A stretch of DNA of 5,756 nucleotides, from assembly GCA_030668755.1 (NCBI GenBank), contig DAOVEW010000099.1:1-5756 (forward strand), in the 5' to 3' direction. The notes beneath the pieces are model-generated. The model had not been told where the DNA came from and did no database searches. It saw nothing but the letters and a program-made list of their open reading frames with translations. The DNA comes from Bacillota bacterium (lineage in GTDB: Bacteria > Armatimonadota > Hebobacteria > Hebobacterales > Hebobacteraceae). Shown in pieces: positions 1 through 5,319 of the stretch (position 1 is its first letter; each line of letters begins with the position of its first letter). The position numbers and the translations under genes were made by a program.

Positions 1-48
1 ATTGCCTTCGGCAACCAAGAGAAAACGGTGACACCCAGCGCCTTGTCA
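1..48 (-). repeat. Intergenic repeat copy 1, at the 3' end of rnhB
   Basis: Bases 1-36 match bases 2155-2190 at 33 of 36 positions (differences at window positions 10, 23 and 30), in the same orientation. The resemblance continues more loosely to about 48, so the rnhB stop codon (46-48) lies inside the element. On the minus strand it can form a 5-bp stem (44-48 with 29-33), then a T-rich stretch (four T then CTCTT), then a second small hairpin TTGCC-TTC-GGCAA (2-14). The copy may continue beyond the left edge. A role as transcription terminator or processing site for the rplS-lepB-rnhB transcript is an inference from position and structure. Confidence 0.7.
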
Positions 49-705
49 GTGCGACAGCGGCAGGCGCGTCTGCACAGCCGCGCGCACCGGCGCAAACGAC
101 AGCCTGTGCTCGGGACACGGTCCGAGCTCCGCTAGACGGGCTAGGTGCTCCCTGGTTGCATAGCCCTTGTGCTTGCCGAACCCGTACTCCGGGTAGCGCT
201 CGTCGAGCTCCATCATGAGTCGGTCTCGCACGATCTTCGCCAGTATGGACGCCGCCGCGATGGAGGCGCACATCCTGTCGCCGCCAACGATGGCCCGCTG
301 CGGAATCCGGGCCCCCGGCAGACCTCTTCCGTCCACGAGGAGGAGCTCAGGCGGAGGGTCGAGCTGCTCTATTGCGGCCTGCATCGCGGCGTGGGTTGCT
401 GTGAGGACATTGAGGCGGTCAACAGTGCCCGCCTCAGCGAGCCCGATCCCAATCCGCAGCGCCCGGCCCGTAATGAGGTCGTAGAGGCGCTCGCGCCGGA
501 CCGCCGAGAGGAGCTTAGAATCGGCTAGCCCCGGGAGTCGGCAGCGAGGCGGCAGGATTGCTGCTGCCGCAACCACCGGGCCGGCCAGGGGTCCACGCCC
601 GGCCTCGTCCACACCGGCGATGTGGGCGAACCCCCGGCGCCAGAGGTCTCTCTCGATTCGCCACAGGCCTCGGCCGCTGGGCGAGGCCGATTTGCTCCTC
701 GACAC
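46..705 (-). CDS. rnhB: Ribonuclease HII
   Basis: This cytoplasmic endonuclease cuts the RNA strand of RNA-DNA hybrids and nicks 5' of single ribonucleotides misincorporated in DNA, starting ribonucleotide excision repair. The 219 residues cover the whole family fold. The DEAGRGPLAGPV block at 33-44 gives the first two acidic ligands (Asp33, Glu34) and the G-R-G loop (36-38) that reads the RNA-DNA junction. Asp125 (LLLVDG) and Asp143 (VGGD) complete the DEDD metal site, and Tyr182 in the HKGY motif matches the conserved tyrosine. The start is GTG at 703-705, preceded by a GGGGG Shine-Dalgarno-like run about 7 bases upstream. No closer start precedes the active site. It lies 47 bases after lepB, as the last visible gene of the rplS-lepB-rnhB operon, and its stop codon overlaps an intergenic repeat. 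Length is normal and nothing is missing. Confidence 0.97.
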   Translation of the reverse strand: MSRSKSASPSGRGLWRIERDLWRRGFAHIAGVDEAGRGPLAGPVVAAAAILPPRCRLPGLADSKLLSAVRRERLYDLITGRALRIGIGLAEAGTVDRLNVLTATHAAMQAAIEQLDPPPELLLVDGRGLPGARIPQRAIVGGDRMCASIAAASILAKIVRDRLMMELDERYPEYGFGKHKGYATREHLARLAELGPCPEHRLSFAPVRAAVQTRLPLSH

Positions 706-752
706 CGCTTACCCCCAAGAGACGTTGGCGCAACCTACGGGCAGAGTGATGG

Positions 753-1568
753 TCAGGGCACGGCAGACCCGGCCGACCGTGCGGGGTTCGCGGCCACCGC
801 TGGTGCTTCTCTCAGACTCACCTGGCGATTGTCACTGACGAGCCCGATGCGGGTGGGAGGCCAGAACACGACCATTGCCTTGCCCAGCAGACGCCACTGC
901 TCCACCACGGGGCGCGGCTCGCCGGTCACAGGGTCGGTCCAGCGGTGGCTGTCGTTGCTGTTGTTGCGATTGTCGCCCAAGACGAAGCAGCAGCTCTCGG
1001 GCACGCGATAGCCCTCCTGAGTCGGCAGGCTGTAGTCGTCCACGGGCCAGTCGTAGTCGGGCCGCGGAACGCCGGTTGGGTCCTCGAAACGCCTGCCGTT
1101 GACGTAGACGCCGTCTCCGCGCTTGATCCTGATGACGTCGCCGGGGAGCCCGATCAGCCGCTTGACGTAGTCCTTTTTGTCGTTCCCCTGTACGGCCTGC
1201 GGCGGCGCCTGGAATACTACGATGTCCCCGCGCCGCGGCGGGTTGATCCGGTAAATGAACTTGTTGACGAGTATGCGGTCGCCTTGTCGGGAGAGGAGGT
1301 CGGTGCGTCCTGCATAGTGGTCAGAGCTTGACGGCGGCTCCCAGGGGCCCATGAGGGTCGGCTCCATGGAGGCGGAGGGGATGTAGAAGGCCTGGACGAT
1401 GAAGGGCCGTATGAGCAGAAAGACGAGGACAAATGCAATAAGCCCGGAGTCGAGCAGCTCGAGCATGAAGCTGCGCGCTGGCGCGTGGCGCCACAAGCCC
1501 CACAGCACACGCAGAAAAGCGAGCAGCCCGATGAGTGCTGCGATCTTCCAGGGCTGATCGAGAGTCAT
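753..1568 (-). CDS. lepB: Signal peptidase I
   Basis: This membrane serine protease (family S26) removes N-terminal signal peptides from exported proteins on the outer face of the cytoplasmic membrane. The product is 271 residues. Two hydrophobic segments (about 8-26 and 42-61) anchor it. The nucleophile Ser67 sits in PSASMEPTL, and the general-base Lys136 in KRLIGLPGD. The GDNRNNSNDSHRW block (198-210) is the conserved box E. Residues 73-95, between SMEPTL and GDRILVNK, form a roughly 20-residue insertion compared with short family members such as E. coli LepB. The frame stays open upstream to 1721, but that part overlaps rplS. The ATG at 1566-1568 is chosen because it lies one base after the rplS stop (TGA-G-ATG) and gives a proper N-terminus. 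No strong Shine-Dalgarno is visible, so translation is probably coupled to rplS. The tail after about residue 255 is Ala/Pro-rich and unconserved. Confidence 0.95.
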   Translation of the reverse strand: MTLDQPWKIAALIGLLAFLRVLWGLWRHAPARSFMLELLDSGLIAFVLVFLLIRPFIVQAFYIPSASMEPTLMGPWEPPSSSDHYAGRTDLLSRQGDRILVNKFIYRINPPRRGDIVVFQAPPQAVQGNDKKDYVKRLIGLPGDVIRIKRGDGVYVNGRRFEDPTGVPRPDYDWPVDDYSLPTQEGYRVPESCCFVLGDNRNNSNDSHRWTDPVTGEPRPVVEQWRLLGKAMVVFWPPTRIGLVSDNRQVSLREAPAVAANPARSAGSAVP

Positions 1569-1569
1569 C

Positions 1570-1917
1570 TCAGGCGCGGCGATCTTCTTTGATGCGAGCG
1601 GCGCGGCCGACTCGTCCGCGCAGGTAGTAGACCTTGGCGCGTCGCACGCGGCCGCTCCGCAGCACCTTGATTGCCTCCAGGCGCGGCGAATGGAACAGGA
1701 ACGTGCGTTCGACGCCCACACCGTGTGTCACGCGCCGCACAGTGAAGGTCTCTCTCAGCCCGCGGCCGCGGCGCGCGATGACTGTGCCCTGGAAGGGCTG
1801 GACGCGCTCGCGGTCGCCTTCTATCACGCGCACGGTGACTCGGACCAGGTCGCCGGGCCGGAAGTCGGGCAGGTCTGTGCGGAGCTGCGTCTGCTCCAGC
1901 TTGTCGATGGCCGTCAT
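1570..1917 (-). CDS. rplS: 50S ribosomal protein L19
   Basis: L19 is a structural protein of the large ribosomal subunit, located at the interface with the 30S subunit. The 115-residue product is of normal length. It begins [15 protein letters not shown] and continues with the family's PDFRPGD block (17-23), [14 protein letters not shown] (31-44), the glycine/arginine strand (49-53) and the C-terminal signature RRAKVYYLR (92-100). The ATG at 1915-1917 is chosen over longer in-frame starts because its N-terminus matches the family and AGGAG (1926-1930) lies 9 bases upstream. It is the first gene of the rplS-lepB-rnhB transcript, with lepB starting one base after the stop. In many bacteria trmD lies directly upstream; here it is absent and an unrelated orphan gene lies there instead. 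Confidence 0.98.
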   Translation of the reverse strand: MTAIDKLEQTQLRTDLPDFRPGDLVRVTVRVIEGDRERVQPFQGTVIARRGRGLRETFTVRRVTHGVGVERTFLFHSPRLEAIKVLRSGRVRRAKVYYLRGRVGRAARIKEDRRA

Positions 1918-1925
1918 ACTCGGTA

Positions 1926-1962
1926 GCTCCTGAAGAAAAGCCCGGCGAGGGCTCGCCAGGGC
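1926..1962 (-). promoter_or_regulatory. rplS leader hairpin with T-tract and ribosome binding site (possible attenuator)
   Basis: On the minus strand, 1962-1940 form a GC-rich stem of nine base pairs with a single-base bulge (1958) and a 4-nt loop (1949-1952). A TTTTCTTC run (1939-1932) follows at once, and the AGGAG ribosome binding site (1930-1926) comes next. This is the shape of an intrinsic terminator placed inside the leader, so it could act as an attenuator or as a ribosomal-protein autoregulatory site. Leaders upstream of rplS are known in Firmicutes (the L19 leader family), but I see no clear sequence match to that family. The structure is seen; the regulatory role is inferred. Confidence 0.55.
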
Positions 1963-1986
1963 ACACATAGGCAATACGACGTTGGA

Positions 1987-2016
1987 AGTATAGCACACGG
2001 CGGCGGGGCAGCGCAA
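1987..2016 (-). promoter_or_regulatory. Probable sigma-70-type promoter of rplS-lepB-rnhB
   Basis: On the minus strand a TATACT -10 box (1992-1987) is preceded by TG plus one base (extended -10, 1995-1993). A weak TTGCGC -35 (2016-2011) lies 18 bases further upstream. Transcription would begin near 1980, giving a leader of about 63 bases that contains the terminator-shaped hairpin and the AGGAG site. The -10 is convincing, the -35 is only half-matching. Confidence 0.6.
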
Positions 2017-2086
2017 CCCTGGGACAAACGGAGCTGTGACCGGAAACCTTTGGTCTTACGCCGAGGCTCTCCAATCCTCCCCAGCA

Positions 2087-2140
2087 GCGACATTCTTGTC
2101 GCGACGCCTCTGTCTCCCCTAATCGGGACAGGAATGTCCC
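2087..2140. repeat. Cluster of inverted repeats (two hairpins that are inverted copies of each other)
   Basis: Two perfect 6-bp stems with 4-nt loops are present: GCGACA-TTCT-TGTCGC (2087-2102) and GGGACA-GGAA-TGTCCC (2125-2140). The second, read on the other strand, matches the first at 13 of 16 positions, so the two can also pair with each other into a larger cruciform. A third option pairs TGT plus CCC (2111-2118) with GGGACA (2125-2130). This resembles a REP- or BIME-like dispersed palindromic element. It lies upstream of the rplS promoter and just left of the second repeat copy (2155). Family membership cannot be checked here. Confidence 0.6.
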
Positions 2141-2154
2141 TCCTGCGAGCGGCA

Positions 2155-2206
2155 ATTGCCTTCAGCAACCAAGAGACAACGGTCACACCCCGAAGCGAGG
2201 TGTGAC
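2155..2206 (-). repeat. Intergenic repeat copy 2, downstream of the orphan gene
   Basis: The first 36 bases (2155-2190) match window bases 1-36 at 33 positions. The following bases align with copy 1 after a 3-base insertion and include the second arm of the hairpin described separately. It overlaps a perfect 10-base palindrome, GGCAATTGCC (2151-2160). As with copy 1, it lies just past the stop codon of a minus-strand gene (stop at 2243-2245) in the same orientation, which suggests a terminator-associated mobile or duplicated element. Confidence 0.7.
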
Positions 2207-2207
2207 C
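2172..2207 (-). terminator. Hairpin terminator candidate for the orphan gene
   Basis: On the minus strand, 2207-2199 pair perfectly with 2189-2181 (nine base pairs, GGTCACACC with GGTGTGACC) around a 9-nt loop. The stem lies 36 bases after the stop codon of the gene ending at 2243. The following bases, GTTGTCTCTTGG, are T-rich but interrupted, so termination could be intrinsic but weak. In copy 1 of the repeat one stem pair is swapped from C-G to G-C with pairing kept, which supports a function at the structure level. Confidence 0.55.
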
Positions 2208-2242
2208 TCCACGGGCTGGCTGTGGCGTCCTACGCAGTGCGT

Positions 2243-2854
2243 CTAGTGAATAAGTCGAACTCCAGACACCTCGTTGAGGTCAGTCACGCCCGGTCCGTGA
2301 TGCGGAATGCGGACGACGAGGTGTTGATCGCTGAGGTTGGCGACGAAGAAGAGCACTCCCTTTCGGCTTCCGAGCAAAGGTTCGGCGAGGTCGCTGTCCA
2401 CCTTCAGCTTGAAGAAGACCGGCAGCACCTCCGGGCGGTAGAAGCCCATCATCATGGGTCCCTCCTCCTGGGAGGCGTAGCTACGCCAGTGATAGATGAA
2501 GGTGTCTTCCGGCCTGAAGAGCCCGTCCCAGTGGTAGATCACCATAAGGCTGATCTCGTGGGTGTCGGCGGACTCCGGGCCGAGCGCCAAGTCGTGGAGT
2601 CGACCGAGCAGCTTCAGACCTTCGGTGGAGCCGACGAAGTCATGGCGGAACCCGGAGCCCACGGCCCCCGAGAACTCCTCGGGAAGATCGCGAAACTCGT
2701 AGTAGCAGCCTCGCTCCGAAAGGACTACTCGAACGAGGTTGTTGGAGTACTCCCGGCCTTCGCCCACCTGGTCCTTGATGTAGTCGATCATAACCTGGTA
2801 TTCGGGCCGGGCGCTGTCCTTCAGCAGTGGCAGCTCTCGCTCTCTCCAGTTCAT
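2243..2854 (-). CDS. Hypothetical protein, 203 residues, family not recognised
   Basis: I do not recognise this protein and assign no function. It has no signal peptide, no membrane segment and no obvious enzyme motif. It is rich in aromatic and acidic residues, with a charged N-terminus (MNWRERELPLLKD), a single cysteine (Cys50), and the tetrapeptide IYHW twice, at 106-109 and 120-123. The alternating hydrophobic and charged segments after residue 100 look like beta strands, so a small cytoplasmic alpha/beta or beta fold is plausible. Minus-strand coding is supported by G/C-rich third positions and regular codons such as GAG, TAC and AAC. A long open frame on the other strand (2156-2881) looks like its shadow. 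The start is ATG at 2852-2854 with an AGAGGA-type ribosome binding site about 10 bases upstream. It stands alone: rplS downstream has its own promoter and a hairpin lies between them. Confidence 0.8.
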   Translation of the reverse strand: MNWRERELPLLKDSARPEYQVMIDYIKDQVGEGREYSNNLVRVVLSERGCYYEFRDLPEEFSGAVGSGFRHDFVGSTEGLKLLGRLHDLALGPESADTHEISLMVIYHWDGLFRPEDTFIYHWRSYASQEEGPMMMGFYRPEVLPVFFKLKVDSDLAEPLLGSRKGVLFFVANLSDQHLVVRIPHHGPGVTDLNEVSGVRLIH

Positions 2855-2874
2855 TCCCGTCTTCCTCTCGGGAA
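2854..2874 (-). promoter_or_regulatory. Ribosome binding site presented in a hairpin loop before the orphan gene
   Basis: Bases 2874-2869 and 2859-2854 pair perfectly (six pairs, TTCCCG with CGGGAA) around a 9-nt loop that contains the AGAGGA ribosome binding site. The last stem base is the A of the ATG. The pairing is directly visible. Whether it controls translation is unknown and chance pairing is possible. Confidence 0.35.
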
Positions 2875-2943
2875 CCCCTGATCTTCACCAGCATGGTACC
2901 CATGTGCTGCTGCCGTCTACCCCGAATCGCGGCCTGCGCTCAC

Positions 2944-2952
2944 CATATACCA
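2944..2952 (-). promoter_or_regulatory. Weak candidate promoter for the orphan gene
   Basis: The minus strand reads TGG-TATATG here, an extended -10-like element matching TATAAT at four or five places depending on alignment. No convincing -35 lies 16-18 bases upstream. It would give a leader of about 80 bases for the gene starting at 2854. The 192-base divergent region (2855-3046) holds no other gene that I can support. Confidence 0.3.
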
Positions 2953-3021
2953 CGATTCGTGTCCAACGCGGGGACATCATTGCGGACGATTTGTCCGGCG
3001 GCGTTTATGGGGCAGGACGTA

Positions 3022-3030
3022 TGGTATACT
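3022..3030 (+). promoter_or_regulatory. Probable extended -10 promoter of the M48 protease gene
   Basis: TGG-TATACT is a strong extended -10 element, the same TGN-TATACT form as in front of rplS. No good -35 is visible at the usual distance, which extended -10 promoters tolerate. The start of transcription would fall near 3037, leaving a leader of only about 10 bases (GAGAAGAGG before ATG). Confidence 0.5.
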
Positions 3031-3046
3031 GTGCCGTGAGAAGAGG

Positions 3047-4219
3047 ATGCGAACTCGCGGGCTAGCGAAAACCGGCGTCATGCTGTGCGTTCTATGGGGG
3101 CTCTGCGGGGCGGCATGGCCTGCGCAGGAGGCCGCACCCCGCGAGCCTGCTCCGGAGATGACCCCCGAGGAGCGCGCCGACGCGGAGATCGGGAAGTCGG
3201 CCGCAGAAGAGGTCGAGAGCCGATTCAAGATCGTGGAGGAGTCACCCGCCCTGCCGCGCATCTGCGCTGCCGTCGAGCGCATCCGGCCGGTGACCGAGAA
3301 GCCGCACCAGGAGTACCAATTCAAGGTGATTGACAGCAAGGCGGTGAACGCCTTCTCGCTGCCTGGCGGCTATCTGTATTTCATGCAGGGCCTATTGGAC
3401 GCGGTGGAGTCGGACGACGAGCTCGCCGCGGTGACCGCGCACGAGATGGCGCACGTGTGCCTGGAGCACTCGCGAAAGCTGATGGCAAAGGACGAACGCT
3501 ACACGAAGATTCTCACGCCGCTCGTCCTGATCTCCGTGCTCAGCAACTCCGAGAGCGTGGATCCGGGGGCCATCGCCATGATCGGAAGCCTCGTCGTGCA
3601 GGACGCGCTGAATCACTACGGCCGGGAGGCGGAGTTCCAGGCGGACAGCCACGCCGTGCTGTACCTCAAGAAGACAGGGGAGTACAATCCAGTGGCCGTG
3701 CTGACGGTCGTCGAGGGCCTCGCCCGCATCGAGTCGGGGGGGGCTCCGGTCGACATGGGGGTCTTCCAGACACATCCGCACGCCAAGGAGAGGGTGCAAG
3801 CGGTCATCGCGCGGCTGCAGGAGCTCGGGATTCCCGCCGAGCGGCGGCGCGTGACGCAGTCCCTGGTCGCGGAGGCGAGCTCGGTGAGGAAGGGCGAGCA
3901 GGAGATGGGGGAGCTGCGTCTGAACGACCGCGTTGTTGTGCAGCCCGCCGCCGAGGTGGATGGGCTCTCGGGTGTGGCTCGGGCGGAGCGCGGCGCTGAG
4001 GTGCTCAACTCCCTGCTGCTCGCGAATCTGCAGCTCATCGAGATCGTCTTGCAGCAGGACGGTGATTCGATTCGGATGGCAGCGCGCGCCGAGACGATAC
4101 TCACGGTGTCCCCGGAAGACGCGGCCGTTCACGAGTCCACGGTGGAGGAGCTGGCTGAGAAGGCGATGGCCGTCGTGCGCGTCGCATTCCGAGAAGAGAA
4201 GGTGCAGCGCGCGTACTAG
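3047..4219 (+). CDS. Secreted M48-family zinc metalloprotease with extra C-terminal module
   Basis: The product is a probable periplasmic or extracytoplasmic zinc protease of the M48 family (BepA/YfgC- and Oma1-like), whose members degrade misfolded envelope proteins. Of its 390 residues, 1-26 are a signal peptide (basic RTRGLAK, hydrophobic 11-24, likely cleavage after WPA at 26). The peptidase domain spans about 44-257: NAFSLPGGYLYF (101-112), the zinc motif HEMAH (His132, Glu133, His136), the third ligand Glu196 in EFQAD, and a conserved His-Pro (243-244). Residues 288-384 are a separate module with no TPR character, including GELRLNDRVV (288-297), RAERG (312-316) and TILTVSPEDA (350-359). 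Unlike BepA there are no TPR repeats. ATG at 3047 gives the best signal peptide; the purine-rich GAGAAGAGG abuts it, closer than usual. It is monocistronic, divergent from the orphan gene and convergent with mreB. A run of eight G (3736-3743) lies in frame. Confidence 0.92.
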   Translation: MRTRGLAKTGVMLCVLWGLCGAAWPAQEAAPREPAPEMTPEERADAEIGKSAAEEVESRFKIVEESPALPRICAAVERIRPVTEKPHQEYQFKVIDSKAVNAFSLPGGYLYFMQGLLDAVESDDELAAVTAHEMAHVCLEHSRKLMAKDERYTKILTPLVLISVLSNSESVDPGAIAMIGSLVVQDALNHYGREAEFQADSHAVLYLKKTGEYNPVAVLTVVEGLARIESGGAPVDMGVFQTHPHAKERVQAVIARLQELGIPAERRRVTQSLVAEASSVRKGEQEMGELRLNDRVVVQPAAEVDGLSGVARAERGAEVLNSLLLANLQLIEIVLQQDGDSIRMAARAETILTVSPEDAAVHESTVEELAEKAMAVVRVAFREEKVQRAY

Positions 4220-4235
4220 CTCACCTTCTCGACTC

Positions 4236-4265
4236 GGAGCCGGTGTCCGCCGAAGCCCCGGTTCC
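4236..4265. terminator. Hairpin in the convergent gap between the M48 gene and mreB
   Basis: GGAGCCGG (4236-4243) pairs with CCGGTTCC (4258-4265) in an 8-bp stem including one G-T pair, with a 14-nt loop. It lies between two converging stop codons (4217-4219 and 4282-4284), where a bidirectional terminator is expected. No T-tract follows on either strand, so it may be a weak or factor-dependent terminator, or a 3'-end stabiliser. Confidence 0.35.
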
Positions 4266-4281
4266 TGCCCGTTCGCGTCGT

Positions 4282-5316
4282 CTACCGCGTGTAGCCCGAC
4301 GATGCTTCCGTGGCCGTCGTGAGCACCCCGGCCGGGAGGCTCTTGACGAGGTCCAGATAGAGGCCGGTGCCGACCGCCACGCAGGTCAGGGGGTCCTCCG
4401 CGAGATGTACCGGCACTTCGGTCTGAGCTTCGACAAGGCGATCGAGGCCGCGCAGGAGGGCTCCGCCCCCCGTGAGAGTGATGCCCTGTTCTATGATGTC
4501 GGCGGCCAGCTCGGGTGGCGTGCGCTCCAGAATGCTGCGGATCCTCTCGACCAAGGTGGCAACCGGCTCTGCAAGGGCTTCGCGCACCTCTTCTGAGCTG
4601 ATCTCAATAGTCTTCGGCAGGCCGGTGATGACGTCGCGGCCCTTTACAGTCATCGTCGTCTCGCTCGGCAGCGGATAGGCGGAGCCGATGTTGATCTTGA
4701 TCTCCTCGGCCGTGCGCTCCCCTATGATGAGGTTGTAGCTGCGCTTGATCTGCCGCATCACCATGGCGTCCATCTCCGACCCGCCCAGTCGGACGGACTC
4801 GCTCAACACGATCCCGCCCAGCGAGATGACCGCGATGTCCGTGGTTCCGCCGCCCACGTCCACCACCAGGTGCCCGTTCGGGCTGGTGACCTCCAGTCCG
4901 GCCCCGAGGGCCGCAGCCATGGGCTCCTCGACGGGGGTGGCGCGCTTGGCGCCCGCGGTGACCGCGGCCTCCATGACGGCGCGCTTCTCCACAGCGGTGG
5001 CCCCGGAGGGGATGCAGATGCAGACGTGCGGCTTGAAGAACTTGCGGCTCCCGCAGACGCGAGCCAGCAGATAGCGCAGCATCTTCTGCGTGATACTGAA
5101 GTTGGCGATCACTCCGTCCTGGATCGGCCTGACGGCCGCGATGGAGCCGGGCGTACGCCCCAGCATATCTCGGGCGTCGTCGCCCATGGCTACGATCTCA
5201 TCGTCGGAGATCGCGACGACCGACGGTTCCCGTACGACGATGCCCCGGTCCTTGACGTAGACCAGGATGTTCGAGGTGCCCAGATCGATCCCCACTGCCA
5301 TCCCAAAGAGCAACAT
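4282..5316 (-). CDS. mreB: Rod shape-determining protein MreB (actin-like)
   Basis: MreB is a bacterial actin that forms membrane-bound filaments guiding the lateral wall-synthesis machinery and keeping rod shape. The 344 residues are of full family length. The ATP-binding elements are all present: phosphate-1 DLGTSN (11-16), EEPMAAALGAGL (130-141, with the conserved glutamate), phosphate-2 DVGGGTTD (153-160), GERTAEEIKINIGSAYP (199-215) and the adenosine loop TLTGGGALL (280-288). The N-terminus MLLFGM is hydrophobic and could serve as the membrane-contact segment. ATG at 5314-5316 is preceded by GGAGGGG (5323-5329), embedded in the last codons of murA, 6 bases upstream. murA stops three bases before, so the two are co-transcribed and probably translationally coupled. 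No mreC or mreD follows, since the next gene converges. This makes it a possible Mbl-type paralogue instead of the mreBCD copy, although the sequence does not decide between them. Confidence 0.96.
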   Translation of the reverse strand: MLLFGMAVGIDLGTSNILVYVKDRGIVVREPSVVAISDDEIVAMGDDARDMLGRTPGSIAAVRPIQDGVIANFSITQKMLRYLLARVCGSRKFFKPHVCICIPSGATAVEKRAVMEAAVTAGAKRATPVEEPMAAALGAGLEVTSPNGHLVVDVGGGTTDIAVISLGGIVLSESVRLGGSEMDAMVMRQIKRSYNLIIGERTAEEIKINIGSAYPLPSETTMTVKGRDVITGLPKTIEISSEEVREALAEPVATLVERIRSILERTPPELAADIIEQGITLTGGGALLRGLDRLVEAQTEVPVHLAEDPLTCVAVGTGLYLDLVKSLPAGVLTTATEASSGYTR

Positions 5317-5319
5317 CGG

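Noticed and set aside
706..752. Possible third repeat copy between lepB and rnhB (CCAAGAGAC shared)
   Set aside because: Only nine bases agree with the repeat core and the flanks differ, so chance similarity cannot be excluded.
1569..1721. Longer N-terminus for LepB
   Set aside because: It would overlap rplS by about 150 bases and adds a Cys/Arg-rich out-of-frame reading of the L19 gene. The ATG one base after the rplS stop fits better.
1918..2016. Longer N-terminus for L19, including an ATG at residue -17
   Set aside because: The extra residues do not resemble L19 N-termini and would bury the AGGAG site and the leader hairpin inside coding sequence.
1918..2242. tRNA, CRISPR array or attachment site in the gene-free stretch
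   Set aside because: No cloverleaf with CCA-type end, no regularly spaced direct repeats, and no integrase or phage gene nearby. The visible structure is explained by the leader, promoter and palindromic repeats.
2156..2881. Long plus-strand open frame of 241 codons opposite the orphan gene
   Set aside because: Its composition (many Val, His, Leu and Glu from reversed codons) and lack of a ribosome binding site fit an antisense shadow. The minus-strand frame has the better codon pattern and start site.
3736..3743. Run of eight G inside the protease gene, as a phase-variation tract
   Set aside because: The frame is intact, the run encodes ordinary Gly codons in a GC-rich gene, and nothing else suggests a contingency locus.
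3392..4132. Minus-strand open frame of 246 codons inside the M48 gene
   Set aside because: It is antisense to a clear metalloprotease with an intact HEMAH motif; the translated sequence is His- and Arg-rich without family features.
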